Below are positions 11,980 through 22,321 of a DNA stretch of 64,000 nucleotides, in pieces. Numbering within the stretch: position 1 is the first letter of the stretch; every line of letters starts with the position of its first letter. Source of the DNA: Ryuthela nishihirai (taxonomy: Eukaryota > Arthropoda > Arachnida > Araneae > Heptathelidae). The notes below the pieces were generated by a model. That model searched no databases and was not told the origin of the DNA. It saw only the letters and a program-made list of their open reading frames with translations. The stretch is taken from contig JAWZYU010000005.1 in NCBI GenBank assembly GCA_038380435.1, positions 35,486,001-35,550,000 of the forward strand, written 5' to 3'. Both the position numbers and the translations under genes were made by a program.

Positions 11980-12345
11980 AGTTGTGTAGTTAGAACCGAA
12001 CTTTGACCCTCTGAGACCCTAAGCTATGACAAATTTGAGACCCTAAACTATGAGAAGTTTGAGGCCCTAAGATTTGGTAAGTTTAAAAGACCCCATAAAT
12101 TTTAAAGTCGAAATATATATTATACGGAATGAAATGAACATTTAAAAAATGAACGCGAATTTGATGTGGTGAAAAAATTACACTAGAATTGGTAAACAAT
12201 GATGAACAGTACTATTTGGGCAATAGATTCATTTTTTTTTTAATTCGTGACATAGTAGAAAAAAACTCACATTTTTAGGGCCACCTCATAATCGCGAGAC
12301 CCTAATCCGTAGTTTAGTTTCCTTATGCGTAAATCCGGCCCTGTG
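11980..12345. mobile_element. Possible hAT-like terminus
   Basis: Ends at about 12,342 with aaatccggccctg; its reverse complement CAGGGCCGGATTT is a common hAT-type terminus (family knowledge). Internal phrases such as gagaccctaa repeat several times. I cannot define the left end or a TSD. Confidence 0.35.
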
Positions 12346-12551
12346 TATAGTAATAAAACCACGATAAAGTTGCAAGACCAAAAATGCATTCATTCAGATT
12401 TGCGGAGTATTCCAAAACAGGAAACAACGAATCGTTCCAGAATTGATGTAGACGTCTTCAACTTTACATAGCTGATGGAGGGGAGTACTTTGAAGGACAG
12501 TTAAAGCTTTGTTGACATGCAATTTTTTGACATGCATCTGCAAAGCTTTTG

Positions 12552-12609
12552 CTCTGCAGAAGCCTTGCAGATCAAGCAGCCTTGCTTGATCTGCAAGGCT
12601 TCTGCAGAG
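12552..12609. repeat. Perfect 27-bp inverted repeat with 4-nt loop
   Basis: 12,552-12,578 is the exact reverse complement of 12,583-12,609, with gcct between. GC-rich for this neighbourhood. No expressed-gene evidence. Confidence 0.95.
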
Positions 12610-12619
12610 AAGAGAAAGC

Positions 12620-12643
12620 CTTGACAGAAGCCTTGCTGTCAAG
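12620..12643. repeat. Short hairpin next to the 27-bp palindrome
   Basis: CTTGACAG (12,620-12,627) and CTGTCAAG (12,636-12,643) pair across an 8-nt loop. The loop word aagccttg also occurs in the larger hairpin. Confidence 0.8.
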
Positions 12644-13099
12644 AACGCTCATGAATAAGACTTATTTGCATTACGTTCTTCTTTGCTTAGAAACAGTGCC
12701 CGTATTTAAACTTACTTGATCTAATGATGAGAAATTAAAAGCAATGCGTGCAACAGAAATAAAGCACTAGAAGTTGCTTTATTTCTGTGATTTCGCTTAA
12801 ATCAATTGACTTGGATTGTTTTATATCTCAGTGCACTTGAAAAGAAAAAAAATTTTTTTTCTTTTTTGGCATTTCATATCACTCATTCCTCATATCTAAT
12901 GAGTGTTAAAAATGCTGACAGTCTGTTTTCAGTGTTAAAACAAAAAAGTTTTAATTCATTTTTATAAATAATTTATTTCTTTTGAATTGTAAAGCTGAAT
13001 GTCAAAATTATGTTGTTAAATAATTTTTATGTTAACCTACATGAGGTTAGATACTCTTGGTTAATAAGAGTATTAAAAATATACACTGTATAAAAATAA

Positions 13100-13300
13100 A
13101 CAAATACCCCCTCAAGCAGCTGCTTGCCACAGAGGTCTGACAGGAGCCTGTCAGTTTATATGCCATAATAGAAGGTCTGCGAGGATGGTAGGACTTCAGC
13201 AGAAAAACGACACACACATTCATGCCTTACCCGGGGCTCGAACCCAGGTCCCTTAGATCAGTAGCCAAGCGTGCTAACCACTCGGCCATGGGACGGTACA
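13100..13300 (-). mobile_element. SINE B copy
   Basis: Reverse copy from ataccccctcaagcagctg to cggccatgggacgg, with an intact B box and A-box-like head. An (aaat) tail lies on its left. Confidence 0.88.
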
Positions 13301-13344
13301 CTGTATATAACATTATTTTAATAAATTAATGCAAAGAAGACGAA

Positions 13345-13530
13345 GTAACTCTGTGCATGTTAAAGAACATGCTGGATGACCTTGACCGGAAACTTTACCT
13401 TCTCCTGACAGCTTGACAGGGAATCCACTTCCCCACAACCTTCTCTTAGCCTTGGGCTCCTTGTGACCTAGCCATTTAGCCCATTGTGTGCAAAAAAAGT
13501 GTCGCTCAAAAGTAAAACAGCACAACCCAT
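13345..13530 (+). mobile_element. SINE A 3' fragment, diverged
   Basis: Only the 3' half is present (gtgcatgttaaagaacatgctgg to gtaaaacagcacaaccc), with many substitutions. Confidence 0.75.
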
Positions 13531-13629
13531 CAAAATATATATATATGAAACATTACTCAAATATAAGAGTTTATCTTTTACCAAAAAAATATAAATAAAT
13601 AACAAACGAATTACCTCTCAACCAGAAGT

Positions 13630-13795
13630 TTGCTTGATAGACTCCTCTCCATATAATAGAAAATCGTTGTGAAGAAATCGAAACCTCAGCAAACAGACAA
13701 CATAAAAAAAAGAAACATCCATACTTTGTCCAGGGCTCGAACCCAAGTCCCTTTGATCAGAAGACAAGCGCGCTAGCCACTCTGTTACCCAGTGG
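13630..13795 (-). mobile_element. SINE B copy, old
   Basis: Recognisable B box region (ggctcgaacccaagtccc) and head-like agcgcgctagccactc. The body is strongly diverged. Confidence 0.6.
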
Positions 13796-13799
13796 TAGA

Positions 13800-14396
13800 T
13801 TTACTTTGATGCCGGTATTAGTCTTATGAGAAGGCCCTGATTGGGTTTCGAGAAGCTTTTTTCTTAACTGATATTTTTAACTGAATATAAGTCGAACAGA
13901 AGGAAGTTAAGTTACCTTAAGAACACAATGGCACTTGAGCGATTGGCATTAATATCAATTGAGATTCAGACGGCAAGAAATTTAAACGTGAAAGATTTAA
14001 TTCCTGTTTTTTTTTGCTGGGGAAAATAAATTTCAACGATTTAGTTTCAAGTAAAACTAAGAAATAAATTATCAATTCTCTCTGTGAAATGAAATGTGTG
14101 AGTGAGTCTACAGTTTCTTAATGAACTAAATGTGAAAAACGTATTTTTAAACTGAGAACAACATTTACTACCTTTTTCATAAATTTAAATAATGAACAAC
14201 GTCTCCATTAATTTTTTGCATGTTTTCGACTGTATGAAGGTATTTTCTATTTTAGTGTCATACAAAGGAAGTTGACAAAAAAAATAGCATGTGAGTGTTA
14301 TTGAGGTTTTGACATTCAGTTAACCTAATAACTGTAAAAACCAATAAATATATCTTCCACTTAAAATCATATTTTGCTGGTGAGTAATTTCTAATT
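13800..14396. other. No gene seen
   Basis: AT-rich flank of Polinton-2 with no long frame or recognised repeat. Confidence 0.5.
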
Positions 14397-15166
14397 CACA
14401 TCAGTAGGGGGAAAATGAGAGTTCTAACTCAGTGGCGGGTCAATGTTAATCCTATGGGACCCGCCACCCATGTGTTTCGAGCTGGTGGCGGATGATTATT
14501 AATCACATTGGTCAGAACTCTCACTGTTTTTAAGACTGAAGTCGGACAATGTCGAATAAAATACCCCCTACCCCCACCGATCACAAACTCCCGAAAAGTC
14601 CCTTGGTTTCTACCCTCATCCATTAATTTTTCCAAGTTCAGATCCGCAATTTTGAAGCCTGACGTCACACGCCCCCCCCCCCCCCTGGTTGACCCATCGC
14701 AAATCAGTTTTCTCTATGCGCATTTAATCTAATTGTAGTGCCATCTAGTGTCCATATTATTTATAGTGCATCTCCTGTATTTAAAACATAATCTCTTCTG
14801 ACGCGTTGACTTGAATCGGCTACTATTGGGATCAATGGCTGTGCACTAACGCACTCAGTTATACCTTGTTGTTTGTAGGTCGCTTAGATGTCTCATGTGG
14901 GGATAAGCGCTCTTTATACAACAATGTAGTTATATTTTCCTTCACGAATTTTTTATTGATGTATTTTATTAGCGTATGATTTTATTTTTATTAACGTATG
15001 TTTTTTTTTATAACCTACGAATTTTTATTTCTTTATAACTCGCGTTTTTTCCACGTCAGTTAACACACATATTATTTTTTTTTTCATTTTTACCCAATAG
15101 CATTTTTTTTCATTTTCTGTGGCACAGTCTTTTAAATCAGTATCTGCGGGATACTTCTTCTTCTAG

Positions 15167-15174
15167 TATAAATA
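15167..15174 (+). promoter_or_regulatory. TATA-like box upstream of zinc-finger gene
   Basis: TATAAATA lies upstream of the zinc-finger ATG at 16,022 once the LINE is discounted, and is conserved in the right arm (around 18,824). A TCAGTC follows only about 19 bp downstream, closer than the usual ~30 bp, so a functional core promoter is unproven. Confidence 0.35.
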
Positions 15175-15201
15175 CGACATCTATCAGTCGGAATCCTCAT
15201 T

Positions 15202-15887
15202 AGACATCGGATGGCAAGACACTGAAATACCTTGGAGTCACCTTGCAGAAGAAACTCAAATGGGAACCCCACATTCACGGGATAATCACTAAGGTGAACA
15301 CCGTCCGATGTCAACTGGGACCTCTTCTCAGAAGAAACTACGTCCTATCCATTGACCACAAGCTTTTGCTCTACGACATGGTCATACGTCCCATCATTTC
15401 CTATACTTCCCCTATTTGGGCGAACACTACTGCCACCAATATCCACAAGATTCAGGTCTTGCAGAACAAGATCTTGAGATGTGCGGTCGATGCCCCTTGG
15501 TTTGTAACGAACAGACAAATCCACAAAGATCTGGGCATCGACCATATTTACTCTTATATTAAGTTTCTTTCACGTGGTTTCTTTGACTCAGTTCAAAGCA
15601 ATCCACGTGGAATTATATCCTGCTTGCTTGACTACAATCATGAAGTCATGAATAGTTACAAGAGGCCTAAAATTTTGGCTTTCAGCAAAGATAGTCATCC
15701 ATTTTAGGTCTCTTGTGCATCCTTACTACTTTTACTGTTGATTTTTATTGCCCTCCGGGGCCCAACATTGGTGGTTTATTATTTTTATTGTATTTACACT
15801 GATGACAAATAGGCACATGTTCAGATGGCAGAGGTTATGTGTACCCATGTACCTGGTACTCTGACAATCAATAACCGATCTACGATA
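15202..15887 (+). pseudogene. 5'-truncated jockey LINE fragment (left arm)
   Basis: The open segment 15,243-15,707 encodes the C-terminal end of a jockey-clade reverse transcriptase ORF: VTLQKKLKWEPHI, the PIISYTSPIW block (about residues 50-60) and HKIQVLQNKILRC. In full elements this region lies after the RT palm and thumb. The fragment is bounded by an 11-bp duplication GAATCCTCATT (15,191-15,201 and 15,888-15,898), so it is a genuine 5'-truncated insertion. It sits between the TATA-like motif and the zinc-finger start codon of Polinton-2. No catalytic RT residues remain. Confidence 0.88.
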
Positions 15888-16021
15888 GAATCCTCATTCT
15901 GTTGTCAGACGTTGACAGTTCTCTGCTGCTGCGTCTCCGTGATTTTTTCAGCTGTTAGAAGCCAATAGCGATAGTTCTCGACGTTCTCGTAATCAGCTAT
16001 TTTCCAAGTCACTGTTTTATA

Positions 16022-16402
16022 ATGTATCCGTGTGATATATGTGAAAAGGCTTTCCTTCATCAGACCCATCTCATTCGTCATAAGAGAAATCATGATGGAA
16101 ATAACCTGTTTAAGTGTTCTCAATGCGAATCGACATTCTCAAGGAGAGATGACGTCCGACGTCACGAGTTATCCCACACCTCCAGGAAACCCTAGAAATG
16201 CGACGAATGTGCAATGGAGTTTGGGAGAAAAGACAGTCTTTTACGACATCAACGAAAGCTCCACAATAATAAGCGAAAACTTTCTGAAGATGGAAGGATT
16301 CCCCAGAAGAAACAAAAACCAGACCCTGAAGACCCCTGCCAGTTTACAGAAGAAATGAAAAGGACCACAGGGAAAAATCACAGGGTTCATGTTTTGCCGT
16401 GA
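16022..16402 (+). pseudogene. C2H2 zinc-finger gene start, left arm, broken
   Basis: From ATG at 16,022 the frame gives a C-x2-C...H-x3-H finger (CDICEKAF...HLIRH), a second (CSQCESTF...HELSH), then TAG at 16,193-16,195, then a third finger (CDECAMEF...HQRKLH) and a basic lysine-rich segment. It loses similarity to the right arm at about 16,361 and ends at a stop at 16,400-16,402. Such fingers precede the polymerase region in this gene family (family knowledge); here the polymerase part is not attached. Likely a DNA-binding N-terminal region, now non-functional. An overlapping frame from 16,032 is a shadow. Confidence 0.8.
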
Positions 16403-17537
16403 TAGTGGTGTGAGATTTTGAAGGGTCAGGCATACAAGTGTCTACTTTCACTAGGAATGATTCAACTAGGTAAATCACGTATGGAACGGGCTGTTGAAAC
16501 TTGAAATTTGTGAATTTCAGCCATTTCTCCTCTTCAGTCGGAAACTCTACTCTCTGGGGTCCATGTTCTTGACAATATGGAATATGTCAAGTTGTTTGAA
16601 TAATATAAATATGGAATATGTCAAGTTGTTTGAATAATGTAAAATACCCCCCCCCCCCACACCGATCAAAAACTCCCGAACAAGAACCTTCAAGAGTGAT
16701 TCATTTGTGAAACGGTGAAGGCAGTAATCACAGTAGAAAGCCTGGCATTTATGTTTGGTGAAAGGACTGAGAAGTCTACTCATATTCTTAATAGAGCAAT
16801 AATGCTGCTTTTCATCATCTAATAAGAGTAGGAGATTTGCGTGCGCTTTAAATCTGAATGGTGTAATGTGGTGCGGGAACACCTCTTTCTCGCATCCAAA
16901 CACATTGACAGAAATGTTCATTTTTTCGAATTTAGATATTTGATTTATTGTTACAGGGAAAATTAACCAGATGTATTTAATTTTTCTTCTAAATGTATAT
17001 AGTTGTTAGGATGTTGTGGATTATCTGTGGCAGGATACAAAGAGGCTAAAACAGACCAGACAAAACATTTTTGGTCAGAATTACATACATTGACCATAGC
17101 ACGTTTCAATAGTAATTCTCTTGGAGTAGGGATATAACTAGACCCTGCAAGAGGGATATATTTTCCAGTGTTCATTTCACTGTGGAGTACAGCATCCAGT
17201 ATCCATCCACTATGTGCTCCTTCAAATTCTTCAAATGAGGTCTTAACCTTCTTACATGCTGAATCCAGTTCTCTATTTAGGGATGATGTAGGAAGACTTA
17301 TGATACAGTTATTTCGGAAAAACGGGTACAGTGTTCGAAGGTAGAAGGGGACTTTTGGTCTGAAGCGCACTCCCACGGCAAGGTACCATTTAATGCTACC
17401 TTTCGAGGTCAATTCTTTTTGTTGAGTTAGGAGTGACTCCCGCGAGGACTGGAGGAAATAGGTGAGGTCAACAGATGTTTCTTCCGTCATCTTAGTGATT
17501 ATTCCGTTGACATCAGCTTATGTGTTGAGAGGGTTCT
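16362..17537. other. Unique spacer between Polinton-2 arms
   Basis: Holds the minus-strand polymerase-gene fragment. Its left part has a 29-bp direct duplication (around 16,570-16,635). A stretch at about 16,636-16,685 (aaaatacccccc...ccgatcaaaaactcccgaa) matches terminal-arm sequence at about 14,558-14,600. Confidence 0.75.
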
Positions 17538-17874
17538 TTTCATTTCTTCTGTAAACTGGCAGGGGTCTTCAGGGTCTGGTTTTTGTTTCTTCTGGGGAAT
17601 CCTTTCATCTTCAGAACGTTTTCGCTTATTATTGTGGAGCTTTCGTTGATGTCGTAAGACTGTCTTTTCTCCCAAACTCCATTGCACATTCGTCGCATTT
17701 CTAGGGTTTCCTGGAGGTGTGGGATAACTCGTGACGTCGGACGTCATCTCTCCTTGAGAATGTCTATTCGCATTGAGAACACTTAAACAGGTTATTTCCA
17801 TCATGATTTCTCTTATGACGAATGAGATGGGTCTAATGAAGGAAAGCTTTCTCACATATATCACACGGATACAT
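16547..17874 (-). pseudogene. Polinton DNA polymerase B gene, 5' part, broken
   Basis: Minus strand from ATG at 17,874: C2H2 fingers (an in-frame TAG already at 17,833-17,835, a different break from the left arm), a basic linker, a stop/frame change near 17,500-17,517, then the open segment 17,490-16,963 (KGSIKWYLAV near residues 30-39; SGWILDAVLH; KCFVWSVLASL), then a one-base frame shift near 16,955 into 16,921-16,547 (NISVNVFGCEK; HYCSIKNMSRLL; a final CDYCLHRF finger-like motif). This order is typical of the N-terminal half of protein-primed type B polymerase genes in arthropod Polintons; the exonuclease and palm motifs should follow but are missing. The frame instead runs into arm-like sequence at about 16,685. 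The gene starts inside the right arm. No active polymerase could come from it. Confidence 0.8.
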
Positions 17875-19608
17875 TATAAAACAGTGACTTGTAAAATAGC
17901 TGATTTATACTACACGAGAACGTCGAGAACTATCGCTATTGGCTTCTAACAGCTGAAAAAATCACGGAGACGCAGCAGCAGAGAACTGTCAACGTCTGAC
18001 AACAGAATGAGGATTCTATCGTAGATCGGTTATTGATTGTCAGAGTACCAGGTACATGAGTACACATAACCTCTTCCATCTGAACATGTTACTATTTGTC
18101 ATCAGTGTAAATACAATAAAAATAATAAACCACCAATGTTGGGCCCCGGAGGGCAATAAAAATCAACAGTAAAAGTAGTAAGGATGCACAAGAGACCTAA
18201 AATGGATGACTATCTTTGCTGAAAGCCATAATTTTAGGTCTCTTGTAATAATTATTGAATAATTTGTAATAATTGACTATCTTTGCTGAAAGCCATAATT
18301 GTAGGTCTCTTGTAATAATTTTTAAAGGTGGGGGGGTATTCATGACTTCATGATTGTAGTCAAGCAAGCAGGATATAATTCCATGTGGATTGCTTTGAAC
18401 TGAGTCAAAGAAACCACGTGAAAGAAACTTAATATAAGAGTAAATATGGTCGATGCCCAGATCTTTGTGGATTTGTCTGTTCGTTACAAACCAAGGGGCA
18501 TCGACCGCACATCTCAAGATCTTGTTCTGCAAGACCTGAATCTTGTGGATATTGGTGGCAGTAGTGTTCGCCCAAATAGGGGAAGCATAGGAAATGATGG
18601 GACGTATGACCATGTCGTAGAGCAAAAGCTTGTGGTCAATGGATAGGACGTAGTTTCTTCTGAGAAGAGGTCCCAGTTGACATCGGACGGTGTTCATCTT
18701 AGTGATTATCCCGTGAATGTGGGGATCCCATTTGAGTTTCTTCTGCAAGGTGACTCCAAGGTATTTCACAGTGTCTTGCCATCTGATGTCTAATGAAGGT
18801 TCTGACTGATAGATGTCGTATTTATACTAGAAGAAGGAGTATCAGCAGATACTGATTTAAAAGACTGTCCCACAGAAAATGAAAAAAAAAAATGCTATTG
18901 GGTAAAAATGGAAAAAAAAATTATATGTGTGTTAACTGACGTGGAAAAAACGCGAGTTATAAAGAAATAAAATTACGTATGTTAAAAAAAATACGTTAAT
19001 AAAAATAAAATCATACGCTAATAAAATACATCAATAAAAAATTCGTGTAGGAAAATATAACTAGATTGTTGTATAAAGAGCGCTTATCCCCACATGAGAC
19101 ACATCTAAGCGACCTCACAAACAACAAGGTATAACTGAGTGTGTTAGTGCGCAGCCATTGATCCCAATGGTAGCCGATTCAAGTCAACGCGTCGGAAGAG
19201 TTTTTTTTTAAATACAGGAGACGCACTAAAAATAATACGAACACTAGATGGCACTACAATTAGATTAAATGCGCATAGAGAAAACTGATTTGCCAGGGTA
19301 TAAACCAGGGGGGGGGGGGGGGGCGTGTGTCGTCAGGATTCAAAATGGTGGATCTGAACTTGGAAAAAATAATATATGAGGGTAGAAACCAAGGGACTTG
19401 TTCGGGAGTTTGTGATCAGTGTGTGTGTGTGTGGGGGGGGGGGGGGGTATTTTATTGGACATTGTCCGACTTCAGTTTTATAAACAGTGAGATTTCTGAC
19501 CAATGTGATTAATAATCACCTGCCACCAGCTTGAAACACATGGGTGGCGGGTCCCATAGGATTAACATTGACCCGCCACTGAGTTAGAACTCTCATTTTC
19601 CCTCTACT
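17538..19608 (-). repeat. Right inverted arm of Polinton-2
   Basis: Reverse complement of the left arm. It is about 110 bp longer, mainly because the segment around 18,235-18,335 (aagccataatt...taggtctcttgtaataatt) is repeated, and poly-G tracts (19,308-19,323; 19,432-19,447) replace the shorter poly-C runs. Confidence 0.9.
18006..18802 (-). pseudogene. 5'-truncated jockey LINE fragment (right arm)
   Basis: Same fragment at the same arm position as 15,202-15,887; the open segment is 18,197-18,769. Left bound AATGAGGATTC is exact (18,006-18,016); the right bound at 18,792-18,802 has two mismatches. It includes KYLGVTLQKKLKWDPH and YASPIWANT as in the left arm, and carries the extra tandem copies near its 3' end. 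An antisense open frame at 18,446-18,646 is a shadow. Confidence 0.88.
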
Positions 19609-19839
19609 CACGTCATATTCACAGTATAACACTATGGTGATTCATAAGTCTGCATTTTATCGTCAACTTGAGAAACGATTATTACAATATAAATAATAAA
19701 CCATCATTTTCAATAGTTCGTAGCCATTTGTCAGCAAGTTGTTCGTTTTTTCTTCGATACTGTGTTTGTTCTTTGTAAGTGGAAAACTCCTGACATCCAT
19801 TTTTGACTTCCCGAAGTGTTTGAAACCGCCTAATAAAAA

Positions 19840-20025
19840 AAAAATAAATAAATGCTCCCTCAAGCAGCTGCTTGCCACATAGATCCGACAGGAGCCTATC
19901 AGTTTGAATGCCATAGTAGAAGGTCTATGTGGATGTAAAAAAACAACATAAACATCGGGGCTCGAACCCAGGTCCCTTATATCAGTAGCCAAGCGCGCTA
20001 ACCAGTAGGCACGGGACAGCTAAAA
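19840..20025 (-). mobile_element. SINE B copy
   Basis: Reverse copy from ctccctcaagcagctgcttg to a diverged head (accagtaggcacgggac). A short segment of the body near 19,930-19,950 is lost. Confidence 0.85.
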
Positions 20026-20043
20026 ATTTCTCTTAAAAATTAT

Positions 20044-20117
20044 CGCTGACGCGGCGGGAATCGAACCCGCAAATCTCGAAATACATGTGACACCACGCTA
20101 CCCTTAAACCACATATA
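20044..20117 (-). tRNA. tRNA-like pseudogene or SINE head
   Basis: On the minus strand the T arm is clear: gcgggttcgattcccgc forms a perfect 5-bp stem with a B-box loop, and ggtttaagggtagcgtgg resembles an A box. The 5' side does not pair with cgcgtca, so the acceptor stem fails. I take it as a tRNA relic fused to the mariner fragment, not a working tRNA. Confidence 0.35.
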
Positions 20118-20124
20118 CCTTGCA

Positions 20125-20640
20125 GAAAACGAGACATAGAGAGGGCAGTCGAAAGGAGCTTGTTCCGGACTCAACGCTGGGTGTAAAAGCTCAAATGACA
20201 GTGCTCGAAGTTTTTCTTTGGTCCAAACCTCGGTGGGCAGTTTTGCTTTGTCTAGTTGAAATAATATTTGATATATGTTTACGAATCCTGGGTAGCTTTG
20301 AAGCATCACAGAGTGCATGCGCTCCAGTTCTGCTGAGTATGGGTCAGCATTAATAGCATGTCCATCGGAAAGCAGTTCGAAGTGCACTACAACCACAAAA
20401 TTCCGTTAAACACATAACATTTTCTTTGCTTCAAATCGTCTCCTCTTTGGGACAGAAAATGCGGACTGTCCCGAGTCAAGCCGCTGTATTTGGGTGTTCG
20501 GATTATCGAAAAAGAACCGATTTTCATAGCACGAATAATTCGTTTGATGAAACCATGGTCGCGTGGATTAGAGAGGAGTGTCCTGCAGACTTCGATATGA
20601 TGGTTTCCTTGTTCAGTAGTTAATCCATGTTGAACACTTG
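20125..20640 (-). pseudogene. Mariner transposase relic
   Basis: Minus strand. A first portion (about 20,640-20,430) reads like the centre of a mariner transposase (LLSNPRDHGFIKRI, then an RRFEAKK-like run by frame). A stop lies at about 20,407, then the open part 20,396-20,130: VVVHFELLSDGHAINAD, ILFQLDKAK (equivalent to the second catalytic Asp block) and LSPEQAPFDCPLY (equivalent to the block with the third Asp of the DD34D triad). Several frame breaks. The true C-terminus is lost and replaced by tRNA-like sequence. Mariner transposases cut and paste at TA; this one is dead. Confidence 0.82.
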
Positions 20641-21570
20641 AGCAACATCTGGCTACCTTACTGTGATATCCCTTGGTTCGAATCCCATTCGACTGGCCAG
20701 ATGTGATGACCCGTTGTGTTCGGATTCTGTCAGACTGTGAGAGATGTGATGACCCAGTCCACACAGAAGAGAGGGACGACGTAATTGCTTCTTAATTCAC
20801 TTTGGTGAATTCACTGAATCGCGGATTTTTACGCCTGTTCCACTGTGTGCCTCAATTGTGCTGCGTTGAATGAAGAATAACAATGGTCCATCAATTACTG
20901 CACGAGAGTTATATATGGACGACACAATTTTTATTCACACTATATACAGCTACGTGCTGGGAATGAACTCCATTCCGTGAGCCTTTGCTGCTTCACACTG
21001 TGGTTCTCTCTGAATTCACAAAACTGCTATCAAATTCATCGCTCAACTCCGTGATCCTTTGCTGCTTTGCTACTGCAAATATTACTAAAATGAGGTGGAG
21101 AATTGTACACTCTGCAATTTCTCACTTTACAGACTTCAAAAACTCGGCGAAAGGATTTTCCTTTGACTACACTGTGGCTCCTCCTGAACCACAAGAATAA
21201 AAGATAAGATTCTCCAAGAATCTGGATTCCCTCTTGCAATCGCACCCTGACTTCAAGGTTTAATTTGAGAAAGGCGGCGTCCTTTTGACTCGTGTTCAGA
21301 ACGACCTTGTTCGTTTGACAGCTAACGCACAGACTGATACTTCCAACTCCTTCCCCTAGCCTTATGCGCGGACTTCACGCCGCAGGCTAGTTAGTTATAT
21401 ACAGCACAAACAACTTCTGGCATTGATTCTTTCCACAAGCAGCAATCTTCAGACCCGAAAACAACAACAGTGAGTCATTCCAGCACAAACATTTCAAAGG
21501 ACACATAAAAATATATACAACAATATAATACAACAAAAATATACGATAAATAAATATAAAATTCGAGGGA
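20641..21570. other. No gene recognised
   Basis: Contains a B-box-like ggttcgaatccc (about 20,675) and two copies of the word agatgtgatgaccc (about 20,699 and 20,737). Short frames on both strands show no domain. Confidence 0.35.
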
Positions 21571-21574
21571 CATG

Positions 21575-21795
21575 ACACTTACTGATGCATTGCAGATGCC
21601 GCAATGTAGTTGCTTGTGAGCAACCAAGTTTGAATGTAAACCTGCTAGTGCTAGTTGATGGATCAGCTTCAACAGCAGGGCATAAAATGTTGCGATCTTG
21701 AATCACTCTTGAGCACCTTCCACTTCGTATATTTCTGGGACCACTTCGGTAGTTTTTAATAATTTTTCCTTGTAATGATGTTAAATTGCACAAAT
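21575..21795 (-). pseudogene. IS630-type transposase helix-turn-helix fragment
   Basis: The minus-strand open segment reads VEADPSTSTSRFTF followed by KLGCSQATTLRHL. This is the second helix-turn-helix (ADPSTSTR-type) common to IS630/mariner-like transposases of the DUF4817 group. About 60 residues are recognisable; the DDE domain is not seen on either side. Assignment is by motif only. Confidence 0.6.
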
Positions 21796-21799
21796 TTCA

Positions 21800-22320
21800 G
21801 TACCTAACTCACTCATTGTAAAATGTTTCTAACAATGGAAATCAAGAGTACTTGTAATTACTCTGATGCAGTGGACTTTATACTTTACTTTAGTACTGCA
21901 TTCAGAGGTATGCAAATGAAACATGCACAGAGATATGAATCACCCTAGTAGTTTACTTAATATTCAGTCTTCTATAACTGCATCTATATTTAAGAGATCT
22001 TGCCACATAATAAATATATGACTGAAGTAGTGACGCACCCAGGAGTTCATGGGTCTGAACCACCACCTGAATATAAGGTGCATGTATTTTTTCAGTATGA
22101 AGAAGAATGACTAGAAAAATAATATTCTTCAAAATTTAAGAGATTAGTGCTTTTGTTCACTTGAATTTTACTACATGGTAATTTTCCCCTTATATTAATG
22201 TTGATTTTCATTTCCTGACATACTATCTAAATTTCAGCAACCCATAAAAAAATCCTGCTTAAAATACTGGTCTAGAGTTAAACCAACATTTGCTTTACAT
22301 CAATGAAATTTAAAAACAAA
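21800..22320. other. No gene seen
   Basis: AT-rich, no long frame. A weak tRNA-like phrase (gggtctgaaccaccac) lies near 22,050. Confidence 0.45.
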
Positions 22321-22321
22321 T

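Larger units (their letters stand above)
14403..16361 (+). repeat. Left inverted arm of Polinton-2
   Basis: Matches the right arm base for base over long stretches, ending just after gaagaaatgaaaag. It includes a poly-C tract (about 14,672-14,684), a CRE-like TGACGTCA (about 14,660), a TATAAATA at 15,167-15,174, the jockey fragment and three zinc-finger codon blocks. Confidence 0.9.
14397..19614. mobile_element. Polinton-2: element with 2-kb inverted arms
   Basis: The element runs 14,403-19,608. Both ends begin AGTAG(G/A)GGGAAAATGAGAG when read inward. Flanking hexamers are CACATC (14,397-14,402) and CACGTC (19,609-19,614), one mismatch; Polintons make 6-bp duplications and start with AG (family knowledge). 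The arms (14,403-16,361 and 17,538-19,608) are inverted copies around a 1.2-kb spacer. Contents are a C2H2 zinc-finger gene start in each arm and, in the spacer on the minus strand, the N-terminal part of a polymerase-B-type gene of the kind found in arthropod Polintons. Integrase, ATPase, protease and capsid genes are absent, so this is a defective, internally deleted copy. Confidence 0.75.

Noticed and set aside
15167..15189. TATA box plus initiator pair in the Polinton-2 arm
   Set aside because: The spacing (about 19 bp) is too short for a normal TATA-initiator pair, so I do not claim a full core promoter.
16032..16358. 108-codon frame overlapping the zinc-finger region
   Set aside because: Alternate frame of the finger gene, mirrored in the other arm; the finger frame has the C2H2 spacing.
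18446..18646. Open frame antisense to the jockey fragment (same at 15,345-15,545)
   Set aside because: Shadow of the RT-tail coding strand.
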